Of a DNA stretch of 64,000 nt, positions 34,087 to 43,168 are shown in pieces (position 1 is the stretch's first letter; every line of letters starts with the position of its first letter). The stretch comes from Kribbella aluminosa (GTDB lineage: Bacteria > Actinomycetota > Actinomycetes > Propionibacteriales > Kribbellaceae): assembly GCF_017876295.1 (NCBI RefSeq), contig NZ_JAGINT010000001.1:1240001-1304000 (forward strand), given 5' to 3'. Position numbers and translations under genes: made by a program. The notes beneath the pieces are model-generated. The model did not search any database. It was given only the letters and a program-made list of their open reading frames with translations, and was not told the origin of the DNA.

Positions 34087-34881
34087 ATGGCACGCGCCGC
34101 CGAGGCTTGGACGGTGATCAAGCGCCGGCTGGTGGAGTTCGCGGTTGTCTGCCTTGTCCTGACCTGGGTGCCGTGGGCGGTCCTCGGACTGAGCGGCGCG
34201 AATGTGGACGAGGGCGCAGGGTCGCTCGTGTTCTCCCTTGCCGCGTCCGGTCCGTCGTTGGCCGCACTGGTGATGTGGCTCCGGCATCGGGAGCGCCGGA
34301 GGAGGGGCCACTGGTCCTGGCGGTGGCCCGTCGCTGCAGTCGGGCTCGGCGCCCTTGCTCCGTTCGCTGCCTGTGTCCTGTCCGGCCGGTTGCCCGACCT
34401 CCCGGGTCACGCGTCGTCCGTCGTCGCGGGAGCGGGTGGGGTGCTCGGCGCGGCGGCGTACACGTTCCTGGCCGGGCCGGTCTCGGAGGAGTTCGGCTGG
34501 CGCGGATACGTGCAGCCGCGGCTACGGCAGTACTACGGGCCGCTGGGGACCAGCCTGATCCTCGGAGCGGCGTGGGGGCTGTGGCATGTGCCGCTGTACT
34601 TCCTGCCGGGCACCGGACAGCACGACGACGGGCTGTTCACCGAGCAGGGCTTGACGTTCTTCCTGGCGTTGTTCCCACTCACCTACCTGATGCTGTTCGT
34701 CACCGAACGCCTCCGGGGCGGTGTGCCGGCGGCCATCCTCGTGCACGCGGCGTGGAATCTGACCGAGCAGCTGGTTCCACCGCTCGGGCATGCTGTCTGG
34801 CTGGAGCTGCTGGTCGTGACGGCTACCGCGGTCGCCGTCGGCTCCTACTGGCGGCGTACGTTGCCCGCAACGGTTCGATGA
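34087..34881 (+). CDS. CPBP-family intramembrane metalloprotease
   Basis: A 264-residue membrane protein with about eight hydrophobic segments. The Rce1/CAAX-like motifs are present: EEFGWRGY (about residue 136), WGLWHVPLYF (about residue 165) and HAAWNLTE (about residue 220), giving the Glu-Glu, His and His/Asn zinc site. Bacterial CPBP proteases act in bacteriocin self-immunity or processing of lipid-linked peptides; the substrate is unknown here. The ATG start is the first good one after 220 nt of gene-free sequence; a GTG eight codons later is an alternative. An SDR gene follows after 18 nt. Confidence 0.82.
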   Translation: MARAAEAWTVIKRRLVEFAVVCLVLTWVPWAVLGLSGANVDEGAGSLVFSLAASGPSLAALVMWLRHRERRRRGHWSWRWPVAAVGLGALAPFAACVLSGRLPDLPGHASSVVAGAGGVLGAAAYTFLAGPVSEEFGWRGYVQPRLRQYYGPLGTSLILGAAWGLWHVPLYFLPGTGQHDDGLFTEQGLTFFLALFPLTYLMLFVTERLRGGVPAAILVHAAWNLTEQLVPPLGHAVWLELLVVTATAVAVGSYWRRTLPATVR

Positions 34882-34899
34882 CGACAGGAAGGTGCCGGG

Positions 34900-35628
34900 A
34901 TGGCACAGGTAGCGGTGGTGACCGGTGGTGGGTCCGGGCTCGGGCGGGAGATGGCGCTCGCACTCTCACGAGCAGGCTTCCAGGTGTGGGTGACCGGACG
35001 GACCGAGGACAAGCTGAAGGAAACCGTTGCTCTTGGTGGGGAGCAGGTGCGGTACGCCGTCCTGGACGTGGCTGACGGGGCTGCGGTGCGGGAGTTCTTC
35101 GGGGGGCTCGAGCGGGTCGACGTACTGGTGAACAACGCGGGGACCGGGTCGCCCGCTGCTGCGGTGCAGGACGTGCAGGAGGAGGACTGGCGGCGGGTGG
35201 TGGACACCAACCTGACCGGCTCGTTCCTTTGTGCGCAGGCGGCGTACGACGTGATGTTGCGGCAGGACCCGAAGGGCGGGCGGATCATCAACAACGGGTC
35301 GATCTCGGCGCACGTACCGCGGCCGCAGGGGATCGCGTACACCGCGAGCAAGCACGCGATCAGCGGGCTGACCAAGGGGCTCGAGCTGGAGGGCCGGGCG
35401 CACGGGATCACCGCCTGCCAGATCGACATCGGGAACGCCGCCACCGCGATGACCGCGCGGATGCAGCAGGGCGTGCTGCAGCCGGACGGATCGATCGCGG
35501 TCGAGCCGACGTTCGACCCGAAGATCGTCGCGGACTTCGTGGTCCGGATCGCCGAGCTGCCGACGTCGGTCGCCGTACCGACGATGACCGTGATGGCGGC
35601 GGGAATGCCCTACGTCGGAAGGGGATGA
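34900..35628 (+). CDS. Short-chain dehydrogenase/reductase
   Basis: A 242-residue classical SDR: cofactor motif TGGGSGLGRE at the N terminus, NNAG near residue 83, the catalytic Ser in NGSIS and the YTASKHA motif near residue 148. The residue after the second strand is in a TGR context, which suggests NADP(H). AGGAAGG precedes the ATG. It is probably in an operon with the CPBP protease gene; nothing links the two functionally. Confidence 0.88.
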   Translation: MAQVAVVTGGGSGLGREMALALSRAGFQVWVTGRTEDKLKETVALGGEQVRYAVLDVADGAAVREFFGGLERVDVLVNNAGTGSPAAAVQDVQEEDWRRVVDTNLTGSFLCAQAAYDVMLRQDPKGGRIINNGSISAHVPRPQGIAYTASKHAISGLTKGLELEGRAHGITACQIDIGNAATAMTARMQQGVLQPDGSIAVEPTFDPKIVADFVVRIAELPTSVAVPTMTVMAAGMPYVGRG

Positions 35629-35654
35629 CAGGTGGCGGGGGCTAGTTGCCGGCA

Positions 35655-35697
35655 GCGGGGAAACAATCTGTTGCTATGTGCAAAATTGTTTCCCCGC
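35655..35697. terminator. Long-loop hairpin between convergent genes
   Basis: A 13-bp perfect inverted repeat, GCGGGGAAACAAT (35655-35667) with ATTGTTTCCCCGC (35685-35697), and a 17-nt AT-richer loop. It sits 26 nt after the SDR stop; the A/T-rich part of the stem is unusual for this genome. The rest of the 160-bp gap contains nothing else. Confidence 0.6.
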
Positions 35698-35790
35698 CGT
35701 CCCGTACACGCCACCGCAGCGCGACAGGTAGTGCACCGGTGAAACGATCCTCGGGGAGGGCGGTCGGGGCAGGGCGGCGGGAGACAGGGG

Positions 35791-37365
35791 TCAGCTGGGT
35801 TGTGTACGGGACAGGTCGATGTCGATGAGGTCGTACCACCGGCCTGACGGAGGCTGCTCGAGCAGCGGGTCCTTCCAGCGCAGCCGGACCCGCTCCGGCT
35901 GCGCCTCCATCAGTACGGCCTCCTGCCACGGCCCGTCGGTCCGCGCCCACCAAGTCTCGGTCAGGCTCTCCAGCCCTTCCTGCTGAACCACGGCGACCGC
36001 AGCGTCGCGATCATTCGCCGGACCCAGCGCAGCACCGAAGACGGTCGTCGGCAACCAGCCACCGGTCACGGGCACCACCCGGCCGAGCACCTCGCCGTCC
36101 TCCCGCACCACGTCCTCCGGCGACGGGAACCCGAGCCACTGCTCCTTCAACGCCTTGATGATCCGCGCCGTGGTCTCACCGAGGAACCGGATGCTTGCGA
36201 GCTCCGCCGTACTGTCCGCGTAGTCAGCTGGTACCTCTCCGCCGACCCAGGTCTGCCGGATCCGTTGTGTAGCGGTGATGTCGGCCAGTGGATCCCCGTC
36301 GACCAAGAGCAGGTCAGCACGCGCCCCTACCACCAGGCGCCCGCGGCCGGTCAGTTTGAACACCTCGGCCGGCGCACTGGTCGCAGCAACGAGCGCCTCG
36401 GCCGGTGTGAGTCCAGCACTCACCAGGTGCACCAGCTCCCGGTGCAGCGACGCTCCGAACACCAGCCCAGGGTTGGGCGCGTCAGTACCAGCCAGCACGC
36501 GTACGCCGGCCCGCAGCAACGCCAGGATGTTCGCCCGAGCTGCTGCGCCGTCCGGTGGCTGCGGCGGCATCCAGCGCCGCGACTGGTGGTCCAGCACGCG
36601 CCGCCAGCGGGCAGGCATCCTGGCCATCAGCTCCGGCTCGTCCTGCAACGGCAGGTGACCGGAAGGCCCGTTGAACATGTCGACGACGTCCAGCGTCGCG
36701 ATCACCGCCATCCCCTTGACCGCGTCGACGTCCTGCGGGGTCATCAGGTCGGACGGCGCATGCGCCAGTACGTCGACGCCGCACTCGGCCACGGTCACCG
36801 CACCCGCCGCCGTGGAGACGTGCGCCACGACCGTGAGCCCGTGCGCGTGCGCCTCGTCGGCCAGCGCGCGGATCGTGTCCCGAGTGAGCGTCGGGATGTT
36901 CATCATCGCGCCCGAGCCGTCGTCGTAGATCAGCTTGAGGTGGTCGGCGCCCTCGGCGATCCGGTCCGCGACGAACTGCTTCGCGTCCTCCGGCCCGGTG
37001 ACGTACGGGAACGGCGGGAACGCGATCGTCGGATGCCCGCCCGGTGCGGTCGCCCCGATGCTCGACGTGAACAACCCGGTCCGCGCTGTCTCCCCGGCGA
37101 TCACCTCCGGCATGCTGAACATGTCGAGCTGCGTGGTCACGCCGTACGTCGCCGCCAGCTGCGTACATCCGGGCGCGAGGTGGATGTGCGCGTCGATCAG
37201 CCCGGGGAGCAGCGTCGTACCGGAGCCGTCGACGAGGATGTCGTCCGGCTGCGCGATGTCCGGGCCGCCGATCGCCGCGATGCGACCGTCCGTGACCCGC
37301 AGAGAGTCCGCGGGCAACGCCGTACCGCGGTCGACGAGTCGGGTGTGCAGGATCGTGAATGCCAT
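35791..37365 (-). CDS. Amidohydrolase with a C-terminal extension
   Basis: A 524-residue enzyme of the imidazolonepropionase-like amidohydrolase group. Metal ligands are visible: DAHIHL (about residue 60), the lysine of HLKLIYDD, VVAHVST, DVLAHAP and the aspartate of LAGTDAP. The canonical barrel and beta-sandwich end near residue 390 (LLVDGDPLADIT). A further 135 residues follow, unlike the usual family end, with FLGETTARIIKALKEQWLG and ESLTETWWARTDGPWQEAVLM. A -10-like TAGCGT (minus, 37373-37378) lies 7 nt before the ATG, so it is probably leaderless. Divergent from the TipAS-type MerR gene. Confidence 0.85.
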   Translation of the reverse strand: MAFTILHTRLVDRGTALPADSLRVTDGRIAAIGGPDIAQPDDILVDGSGTTLLPGLIDAHIHLAPGCTQLAATYGVTTQLDMFSMPEVIAGETARTGLFTSSIGATAPGGHPTIAFPPFPYVTGPEDAKQFVADRIAEGADHLKLIYDDGSGAMMNIPTLTRDTIRALADEAHAHGLTVVAHVSTAAGAVTVAECGVDVLAHAPSDLMTPQDVDAVKGMAVIATLDVVDMFNGPSGHLPLQDEPELMARMPARWRRVLDHQSRRWMPPQPPDGAAARANILALLRAGVRVLAGTDAPNPGLVFGASLHRELVHLVSAGLTPAEALVAATSAPAEVFKLTGRGRLVVGARADLLLVDGDPLADITATQRIRQTWVGGEVPADYADSTAELASIRFLGETTARIIKALKEQWLGFPSPEDVVREDGEVLGRVVPVTGGWLPTTVFGAALGPANDRDAAVAVVQQEGLESLTETWWARTDGPWQEAVLMEAQPERVRLRWKDPLLEQPPSGRWYDLIDIDLSRTQPS

Positions 37366-37383
37366 GTCGGGGACGCTAAGGGG

Positions 37384-37396
37384 TGACGTAACGTCA
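37384..37396. promoter_or_regulatory. Inverted repeat in the amidohydrolase/MerR intergenic region
   Basis: TGACGT-A-ACGTCA, 6 bp each side of one central base, in the 59-bp gap between the divergent genes and next to the predicted -10 of the amidohydrolase gene (37373-37378). A likely MerR-family operator. Confidence 0.5.
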
Positions 37397-37424
37397 GACT
37401 CCAGCCCGATTTTCCGGAGGTGTC

Positions 37425-38222
37425 GTGGAGCGAACGGTCAGTGAGGTGGCGCGGCTCGCCGGCGTCTCGGTGCGCACGCTGCGGCACTACGACGCGATCG
37501 GCCTGCTCCCACCCGGCCGCGTCGCCGCCAACGGCTACCGGTACTACGGCCGGCCCGAGCTGCTCCGGCTGCAACGGATCCTGCTGCTCCGCGAGCTCGG
37601 CGTACCGCTGCCGTCGATCGCGCGGATCCTGGACGAGCAGGACGACGAGGTGACCGCGCTGGAAGGGCATCGGGAGCAGCTGCTGCAGGAGCGGAGGCGG
37701 CTGGACGACATGCTCGGGGCGGTCGAGCGGACGATCGCGGGGCTGTCCGGGGACGAGACGGTGACCGACGAGGAGTTCTTCACCGGGCTGAACGACGCGC
37801 GGGCTCGGCTCGGGGGCGAGCTTGCCGAGCGGTACGGCGACGCCGCCGCGGAGGGCTTCGAGAAGGCGGTGCGGGAGACCGACGGGTGGACGCGGGAGGA
37901 CTACGAACGGCTGGGGGACGAGGGGCGGCGGTTGTTGTTGCGAATGGCCTCCGCACGGGACCGCGGTGTTCGCCCCGACTCGGCAGCGGGGCTGGAGCTG
38001 ATCGAGCAGCATTATCTGGGGGTGCTGGAGGTTTGGCCGGCTACGCCCGGGACGTACCACGGGCTCGGGGATCTGCTCGTGGAGAACGCGGATCAGCGGG
38101 CGATCATCGAGCTGGTGGACGCCGACCTGCCGGAGTGGCTGGCGGCCGGCGTCCGGGCGTATGCGGTGCAACGGCTCGGGTACTGCGGAAACACAGAGGA
38201 AACTGTCCGACGGCACGTCTAG
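37425..38222 (+). CDS. MerR-family regulator with TipAS drug-binding domain
   Basis: A 265-residue regulator. Residues 1-70 are the MerR winged helix (SEVARLAGVSVRTLRHYDAIGLL), followed by a coiled coil (about 75-115) and a TipAS-like helical domain (DEEFFTGLNDARARL, WTREDYERLGDEG, YLGVLEVWPATPGTY). TipA of Streptomyces binds thiopeptides and other drugs through this domain and activates its own promoter. An ABC exporter begins 10 nt downstream, so the natural reading is a drug-sensing activator of its own efflux operon. GGAGG lies 5 nt before the GTG. Confidence 0.9.
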   Translation: MERTVSEVARLAGVSVRTLRHYDAIGLLPPGRVAANGYRYYGRPELLRLQRILLLRELGVPLPSIARILDEQDDEVTALEGHREQLLQERRRLDDMLGAVERTIAGLSGDETVTDEEFFTGLNDARARLGGELAERYGDAAAEGFEKAVRETDGWTREDYERLGDEGRRLLLRMASARDRGVRPDSAAGLELIEQHYLGVLEVWPATPGTYHGLGDLLVENADQRAIIELVDADLPEWLAAGVRAYAVQRLGYCGNTEETVRRHV

Positions 38223-38232
38223 TGTCAGACAG

Positions 38233-39171
38233 GTGAGCGATTCTCTGGTGCACGTCCGCGACCTGCGGAAGTCGTACGGCGACTTCGAAGCGGTCCGCGG
38301 GATCGACCTGGACGTCTGGCCCGGCGAGGCCTTCGGCTTCCTCGGGCCGAACGGCGCGGGCAAGTCGTCGACGATGCGGATGATCGGCGCGGTCTCCCCG
38401 GCCAGCGGCGGCACGCTCCGGATCCTCGGCATGGACCCGGCCACCGACGGTCCGGCGATCCGTGCCCGGCTCGGCGTCTGCCCGCAGGACGACACCCTCG
38501 ACACCGAGCTCTCGGTCCGGGAGAACCTGACGATCTACGGGCGGTACTTCGGCCTCAGCCGGGCGGAGTGCCGGCTCCGCGCGGACGAGTTGCTCGAGTT
38601 CGTCGCGCTCACCGAGAAGGCGAAGGTCAAGGTCGACGAGCTGTCCGGCGGGATGAAGCGGCGGCTGACGATCGCGCGCTCGCTGGTCAGCAAGCCGGAC
38701 CTGCTGCTGCTCGACGAGCCGACGACGGGTCTCGACCCGCAGGCGCGGCACCTGTTGTGGGACAAGCTGTTCCGGCTCAAACAGGCCGGCGTCACGCTGA
38801 TCATCACCACCCACTACATGGACGAGGCCGAGCAGTTGTGCGACCGCCTCGTGGTGATGGACGGCGGGCTGATCGCGGCCGAGGGTTCCCCGGCCGAGCT
38901 GATCCGCGACTACTCGACCCGTGAGGTGACCGAGCTGCGGTTCGGGCCGGACGTGATGCTCGCGGACCACGACGCGCTGGCCGGCAAGGTCGAGGACCTC
39001 GCCCAGCGCATCGAGGTGCTGCCGGACCGCCTGCTGCTCTACACCGACGACGGCGAGCGCGCGGTCGCCGCCGTCCACGAGCGCGGGCTCGAGCCGGCCG
39101 CCGTTCTGGTACGCCGTTCCACCCTGGAGGACGTGTTCCTCCGGCTGACCGGCCGGACCTTGGTGGACTGA
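38233..39171 (+). CDS. ABC-2 exporter ATPase (DrrA-like)
   Basis: A 312-residue ATP-binding protein. Walker A is LGPNGAGKSS, the signature is LSGGMKRRL and Walker B is LLLLDEPTTGLD, then the H loop in ITTHYMDEAE. The C-terminal 80 residues resemble the DrrA/NodI-type accessory domain. It starts at a GTG 10 nt after the MerR stop and its TGA overlaps the ATG of the first permease (TGATG), so these are one operon. Confidence 0.92.
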   Translation: MSDSLVHVRDLRKSYGDFEAVRGIDLDVWPGEAFGFLGPNGAGKSSTMRMIGAVSPASGGTLRILGMDPATDGPAIRARLGVCPQDDTLDTELSVRENLTIYGRYFGLSRAECRLRADELLEFVALTEKAKVKVDELSGGMKRRLTIARSLVSKPDLLLLDEPTTGLDPQARHLLWDKLFRLKQAGVTLIITTHYMDEAEQLCDRLVVMDGGLIAAEGSPAELIRDYSTREVTELRFGPDVMLADHDALAGKVEDLAQRIEVLPDRLLLYTDDGERAVAAVHERGLEPAAVLVRRSTLEDVFLRLTGRTLVD

Positions 39172-39953
39172 TGGCCGTCGCAGTGGAGAACGGTCGCCGG
39201 ATGTTCGACTACTGGCTGACCGTGTACAAGCGGACCTGGAAGGGCACGCTGATCACCAGCTTCCTGCTGCCGTTGCTCTACCTGGCCGCGATGGGGATCG
39301 GGCTCGGCTCGTTCGTGGACAGCAACGGGACCGGTGCGCTCGGTGGCGTCAGCTACCTGCAGTTCATCGCGCCGGGGCTGCTCGCCTCGACGGCGTTGCA
39401 GATCGCGGTCGGCGAGGCGACGTACCCGGTGATGTCCGGGCTGAAGTGGCAGAAGTTCTTCCACTCGATGATCGCGACGCCGCTGCGGGCGGCGGACGTG
39501 GTGTACGGGCAGCTCGGCTTCATCGCGTTCCGGGTGCTGAGTTCGTGCACGGTGTTCCTGGTGGTCATCGCGCTGTTCGGCGGGCTCAGGTCGCCGCTCG
39601 GCGTGCTGGGACTGCCGGTCGCGTTGCTGGTCGGGCTGGCGGTCGCCGCACCGATCGCGGCGTACGCGACGACGCTGGAGAACGACTCCGGATTCGCGAT
39701 CGTGTTCCGGTTCGGGGTGGTGCCGGCGTTCCTGTTCTCCGGGGCGTTCTTCCCGGTCTCGCAGCTGCCGGACTGGATCGAGTGGCTCGCGTACGTGAGC
39801 CCGTTGTGGCACGCGGTCGACCTGTCCCGCAACCTCAGCCTCGGCTCGGTGAACCCGTTGCTCGCGCTCGTCAACGTCGTCTACCTGCTGGCGTGGTTCC
39901 TCGTCGGCACCCGCCTCGCCGTCCGCGGCTTCACACGGAAGTTGGTCGGCTGA
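39171..39953 (+). CDS. ABC-2 exporter permease 1
   Basis: A 260-residue permease with six hydrophobic segments and an N-terminal amphipathic stretch (FDYWLTVYKRTWKG), the DrrB/NodJ topology. Conserved family features include FIAPGLLASTALQ and the late span with FLFSGAFFPVSQLPDW. It overlaps the ATPase gene by one base. The second permease starts 118 nt downstream. Confidence 0.9.
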   Translation: MAVAVENGRRMFDYWLTVYKRTWKGTLITSFLLPLLYLAAMGIGLGSFVDSNGTGALGGVSYLQFIAPGLLASTALQIAVGEATYPVMSGLKWQKFFHSMIATPLRAADVVYGQLGFIAFRVLSSCTVFLVVIALFGGLRSPLGVLGLPVALLVGLAVAAPIAAYATTLENDSGFAIVFRFGVVPAFLFSGAFFPVSQLPDWIEWLAYVSPLWHAVDLSRNLSLGSVNPLLALVNVVYLLAWFLVGTRLAVRGFTRKLVG

Positions 39954-40071
39954 TGGCTCTACTCATGTCGCGACTCCGTCGCGACGGGTCATGGGGCTGT
40001 TGCTCCCTGCCTTCCCTCGTCGCTCCGGTCGCTGCGCTCCCTCCGCTCCTCAGTCCAGGCCGGGAGGCCCC

Positions 40072-40875
40072 ATGACCACGATCGCAGCGCGGGTCGTACC
40101 TGTCCCGGTTCGGCTCGGTGGCGGGCGGCACATGGTCGAGCGGAACTTCATGCTCTACCGCCGGTCGTGGGTGGTGTTCCTGTCCGGCTTCTTCGAGCCG
40201 GTGTTCTACCTGCTCTCGATCGGCGTCGGCGTCGCGCACCTGGTCGGCGCGTTCACGCTGCCCGACGGCACCAAGATCGCGTACGCCGCGTTCGTCGCGC
40301 CCGCGATGCTCGCCAGCTCCGCGATGAACGGCGCGATCTTCGACTCGACGTACAACATCTTCTTCCGGATGAAGTACGCCAAGCTGTACGACTCGATCCT
40401 CGCGACGCCGCTGCGGCCGTGGGACGTGGCGACCGGCGAGGTCACCTGGGCGCTGCTGCGCGGGGCGATCTACTCGGCGATGTTCGTCGTGGTGATGCTG
40501 ATCATGGGGCTGATCTCGTCGTGGTGGGCGCTGCTCGCGCTGCCGGCGTCGGTGCTGATCGGGTTCGCGTTCGCCGGTGCCGGGATGGCGCTGACGACGT
40601 TCATGCGGAGCTGGCAGGACTTCGAGTTCGTGCAGCTGGCGATCATGCCGATGTTCCTGTTCTCGGCCACCTTCTACCCGGTCGAGACGTACCCGGTGGT
40701 CATCCGCCAGCTGGTCGAGATCACCCCGCTCTACCAGGGCGTCGTCCTCGAGCGCGCCTTCAGCACCGGCAACGTCGGCTGGTTCCTGCTCGTCCACGCG
40801 CTGTACCTGGCCGCGATGGGCACCTTCGGGATGTACGTCGCGTCCCGCCGCCTGGGCAAGCTCCTGCTGAAGTAG
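40072..40875 (+). CDS. ABC-2 exporter permease 2
   Basis: A 267-residue permease, homologous to permease 1 (FVAPAMLASSAMNGA; FLFSATFYPVETYP). Two different permeases with one ATPase would form a heterodimeric exporter. The ATG was chosen behind GGGAGG; 118 nt separate it from permease 1, including a small hairpin (GTCGCGACTCCGTCGCGAC), perhaps for differential expression. Its stop is only 8 nt from the start of the first of three HExxH proteins. Confidence 0.9.
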   Translation: MTTIAARVVPVPVRLGGGRHMVERNFMLYRRSWVVFLSGFFEPVFYLLSIGVGVAHLVGAFTLPDGTKIAYAAFVAPAMLASSAMNGAIFDSTYNIFFRMKYAKLYDSILATPLRPWDVATGEVTWALLRGAIYSAMFVVVMLIMGLISSWWALLALPASVLIGFAFAGAGMALTTFMRSWQDFEFVQLAIMPMFLFSATFYPVETYPVVIRQLVEITPLYQGVVLERAFSTGNVGWFLLVHALYLAAMGTFGMYVASRRLGKLLLK

Positions 40876-40883
40876 CCGGAACC

Positions 40884-42002
40884 ATGACCCCCTGTTCCGC
40901 CGTCCGACCCTGCATGACCGATGAGTCCTTCCACGATCTGGTGCGGGCACCGAAGGTAGCGCTGCCGGGCGGGCCGCGGCGCTGGGTCGAGGACTCGCTC
41001 CGGTTACTGTCCGACCACTTCGGTACGGCGATCCTGCGGCGGCCGGTCGTCGTACCGGACGAGTTCGTGCCGCCCGGGTACGACGGCTCGGACGCGGCCG
41101 CTCGAGCGGTCTGCGTGCAGGTCTGCGAGTACCTGGGGATTCCGGCCGAGCGGGTGCATTTCAGCTTCCGGTTGGAGAAGGTCGCCGAGGCCGCCGAGTT
41201 GCTCGGGTCGGCGATGCTCGACGGCTATCTCGACCCGGAACACCCGTTGTCGCGGGGCGCGGCGCCCGGGGACCACGCGGCGGTGCGGGCGCATTCGAGC
41301 AGGCTGGGTACGGCGTCGTTCGACCAGGTGGATCGGATCATCGAGGCCGAGCTGGCCGGCGACGAGGACAGCCTGTTGCCGTTCCTGGTCCGGCGGCTCG
41401 GCGCCGACGTGTTCGGTGCCGAGGTGGTGCGGTGTCTGCTCGCCGCGTCCGATCCTGGGCGTCCGGGCGTGGCGAACAGCGCCGTACAGGCCGGGCCGGC
41501 GCTCGGACGGTGGATCGACCTGGGTGCGGAATCTCCCGGCACCGAACCGATCCCAGGGCACTGCGCGGTCCTGCTGCGCTCCGACGTGCTCGCCGACCCG
41601 CTGAAACTGCTCGCCGCCGTCTCGCACGAGTTGAGCCACGAACTGCTGTCCCGGCCCGCTCCGCCCTGGGCGTCCGGGCCACTCGAAGAACCGTTGACCG
41701 ATCTGTGTGCGCTGTTCCACGGGTTCGGTGTCGTGCTGGTCAACGCGGCCGTCGACGAGAGCACGCTCGACGACGAATGGGTCCACACCTCCGGCTATCT
41801 CGGCGAACACGCCGTCGCCGAGGCGCTCGCGTCGTACCGCTTCCGCCAGCACCGGCTGCTCCGCGACAGCCCGCTGCTACCCGACTGGCACCAGGCACTC
41901 GACCCGGCACCGCGTGCCCGGTTCACGGCCCGCCTCGGGGAACTGATCGGAGGCCCCATAACCCCCCGCGACGGAGTCGCGGCATCCAATACAGCTTGGT
42001 GA
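40884..42002 (+). CDS. Putative zinc metallopeptidase, paralogue 1 of 3
   Basis: A 372-residue soluble protein (362 if the second ATG at 40914 is used). No named family is recognised. It shares with the next two genes an N-terminal block (LPGGPRRWVEDSLRLL..HFG, then RRP and the YDGS motif) and a C-terminal block: HELSH at about residue 248, a glutamate 17 residues after the second His (LEEPLTDLCALFHGFG) and GYLGEHAVAEALASYRF. The HExxH plus downstream E-x-x-T-D arrangement is that of gluzincin-type zinc sites. It is 8 nt downstream of the ABC permease, so probably in the exporter operon; no signal peptide is visible. Confidence 0.72.
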   Translation: MTPCSAVRPCMTDESFHDLVRAPKVALPGGPRRWVEDSLRLLSDHFGTAILRRPVVVPDEFVPPGYDGSDAAARAVCVQVCEYLGIPAERVHFSFRLEKVAEAAELLGSAMLDGYLDPEHPLSRGAAPGDHAAVRAHSSRLGTASFDQVDRIIEAELAGDEDSLLPFLVRRLGADVFGAEVVRCLLAASDPGRPGVANSAVQAGPALGRWIDLGAESPGTEPIPGHCAVLLRSDVLADPLKLLAAVSHELSHELLSRPAPPWASGPLEEPLTDLCALFHGFGVVLVNAAVDESTLDDEWVHTSGYLGEHAVAEALASYRFRQHRLLRDSPLLPDWHQALDPAPRARFTARLGELIGGPITPRDGVAASNTAW

Positions 42003-42058
42003 TGTGACTGCAACATCTCCGATGGAACGGGCACCCCGGTGACCGCGTCAGTTTCGGT

Positions 42059-43099
42059 ATGAATCTGATCGGTGCCTGGCGGCGTCGGCAACATGAACGC
42101 GAGCTGCTCTACGGACCGAAGGTCCTGTTGCCCGGTGGACCCGAGCAGTGGATCGAGGACTCGCTGGACTGGCTGATCGGCCGGTTCGGGGTCGAGCCGA
42201 TGCGCCGCCGGCCGGCACTGCCGAGTGCGTTCGTCCCCGCCCGGTACGACGGATCCGAGCGCGCCGCCCGCCAGCTCTGCCTGCGGGTCTGCGCCTGGAT
42301 GGAGGTGCCGGACGACCGGATCCGGTTCAGCTTCCGGATGGAGGACGTCCGGGCCGCGGGCCGGAGCGCCGCCGTCCACCGGCTGCAGGCCGAGCGTCCC
42401 GAGCTGATCGGGATTTCGGGGCTTCAGGCAACGATGACGCCCGCCGAGGTGGAGGCTCTGGCCGCAGCCGGGTACGCGCCCGAGATCGCCGTCCTCGCCG
42501 AGCGCGAGCTGGCCGCGGAGGTACGGCGCAGTACGGCGCTCCGGGACGAGACCGATCCGGAGCGGCGGGCCGAGCTGTACGAGCGTGCCGTCGCGGTCTG
42601 GTCGGCGCCGGCCGGCAGCGGTTCGCGCGCGGCCTGGCTGGACCTGCGGACCGGCGGCCACGAAGGTACGGCGGTGATGTTGTCGGCGACCACGCCGGCC
42701 GACCCGGCCGCGGTGATCGCGGCGACGGCCCACGAGCTCGGGCACGAGGTGCTCTGGGGCTACCACCTGATGGATCGGAGCCGGCCGGACGCCGAGGCGG
42801 TGACCGATCTGTTCGCGGTCTTCCACGGCTTCGGGATCTTCCTCGCGAACCAGGCCGTCGAGCGGGTCCCCGGGCGACGCTCGATGCGGCAGAGCCTCGG
42901 CTACCTGGGGGAGCGCGGCGCCTCGGACGCGCTGGCGGCGTACTGCTTCCGCCGGCACCTGTTGTGGCCGGAGTCGCTGCTCCCGGTGATGCCGACCGAG
43001 CTCGACCGGACGGTCCGGATCCGCACGTTCGCGCGACTCGCGGCGCTGGTGAAACGCGCCGAGATCGACTCGATCCAGGAGGGCGCCCGGCTGACCTGA
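42059..43099 (+). CDS. Putative zinc metallopeptidase, paralogue 2 of 3
   Basis: A 346-residue protein with the same plan: MNLIGAWRRRQHE, LPGGPEQWIEDSLDWLIGRFG, YDGSERAA, DRIRFSFRMED, then HELGHEVLWG (first His at about residue 225), EAVTDLFAVFHGFGIF 16 residues after the second His, and GYLGERGASDALAAYCFR. The 16-residue spacing between HExxH and the conserved Glu is nearly the same in all three copies. No signal peptide; no ribosome binding site beyond chance. Confidence 0.72.
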   Translation: MNLIGAWRRRQHERELLYGPKVLLPGGPEQWIEDSLDWLIGRFGVEPMRRRPALPSAFVPARYDGSERAARQLCLRVCAWMEVPDDRIRFSFRMEDVRAAGRSAAVHRLQAERPELIGISGLQATMTPAEVEALAAAGYAPEIAVLAERELAAEVRRSTALRDETDPERRAELYERAVAVWSAPAGSGSRAAWLDLRTGGHEGTAVMLSATTPADPAAVIAATAHELGHEVLWGYHLMDRSRPDAEAVTDLFAVFHGFGIFLANQAVERVPGRRSMRQSLGYLGERGASDALAAYCFRRHLLWPESLLPVMPTELDRTVRIRTFARLAALVKRAEIDSIQEGARLT

Positions 43100-43168
43100 T
43101 GTCAACCACCGGTGACGCAGCGGTACCGGAAGGTTTCGCTGCGCTGTCCGCCAGGCATGATTCGGCGG

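Noticed and set aside
35642..35953. Small frames on both strands between the SDR and amidohydrolase genes
   Set aside because: Arg/Ala/Thr-rich, cross a strong hairpin and overlap the amidohydrolase end; no start signal.
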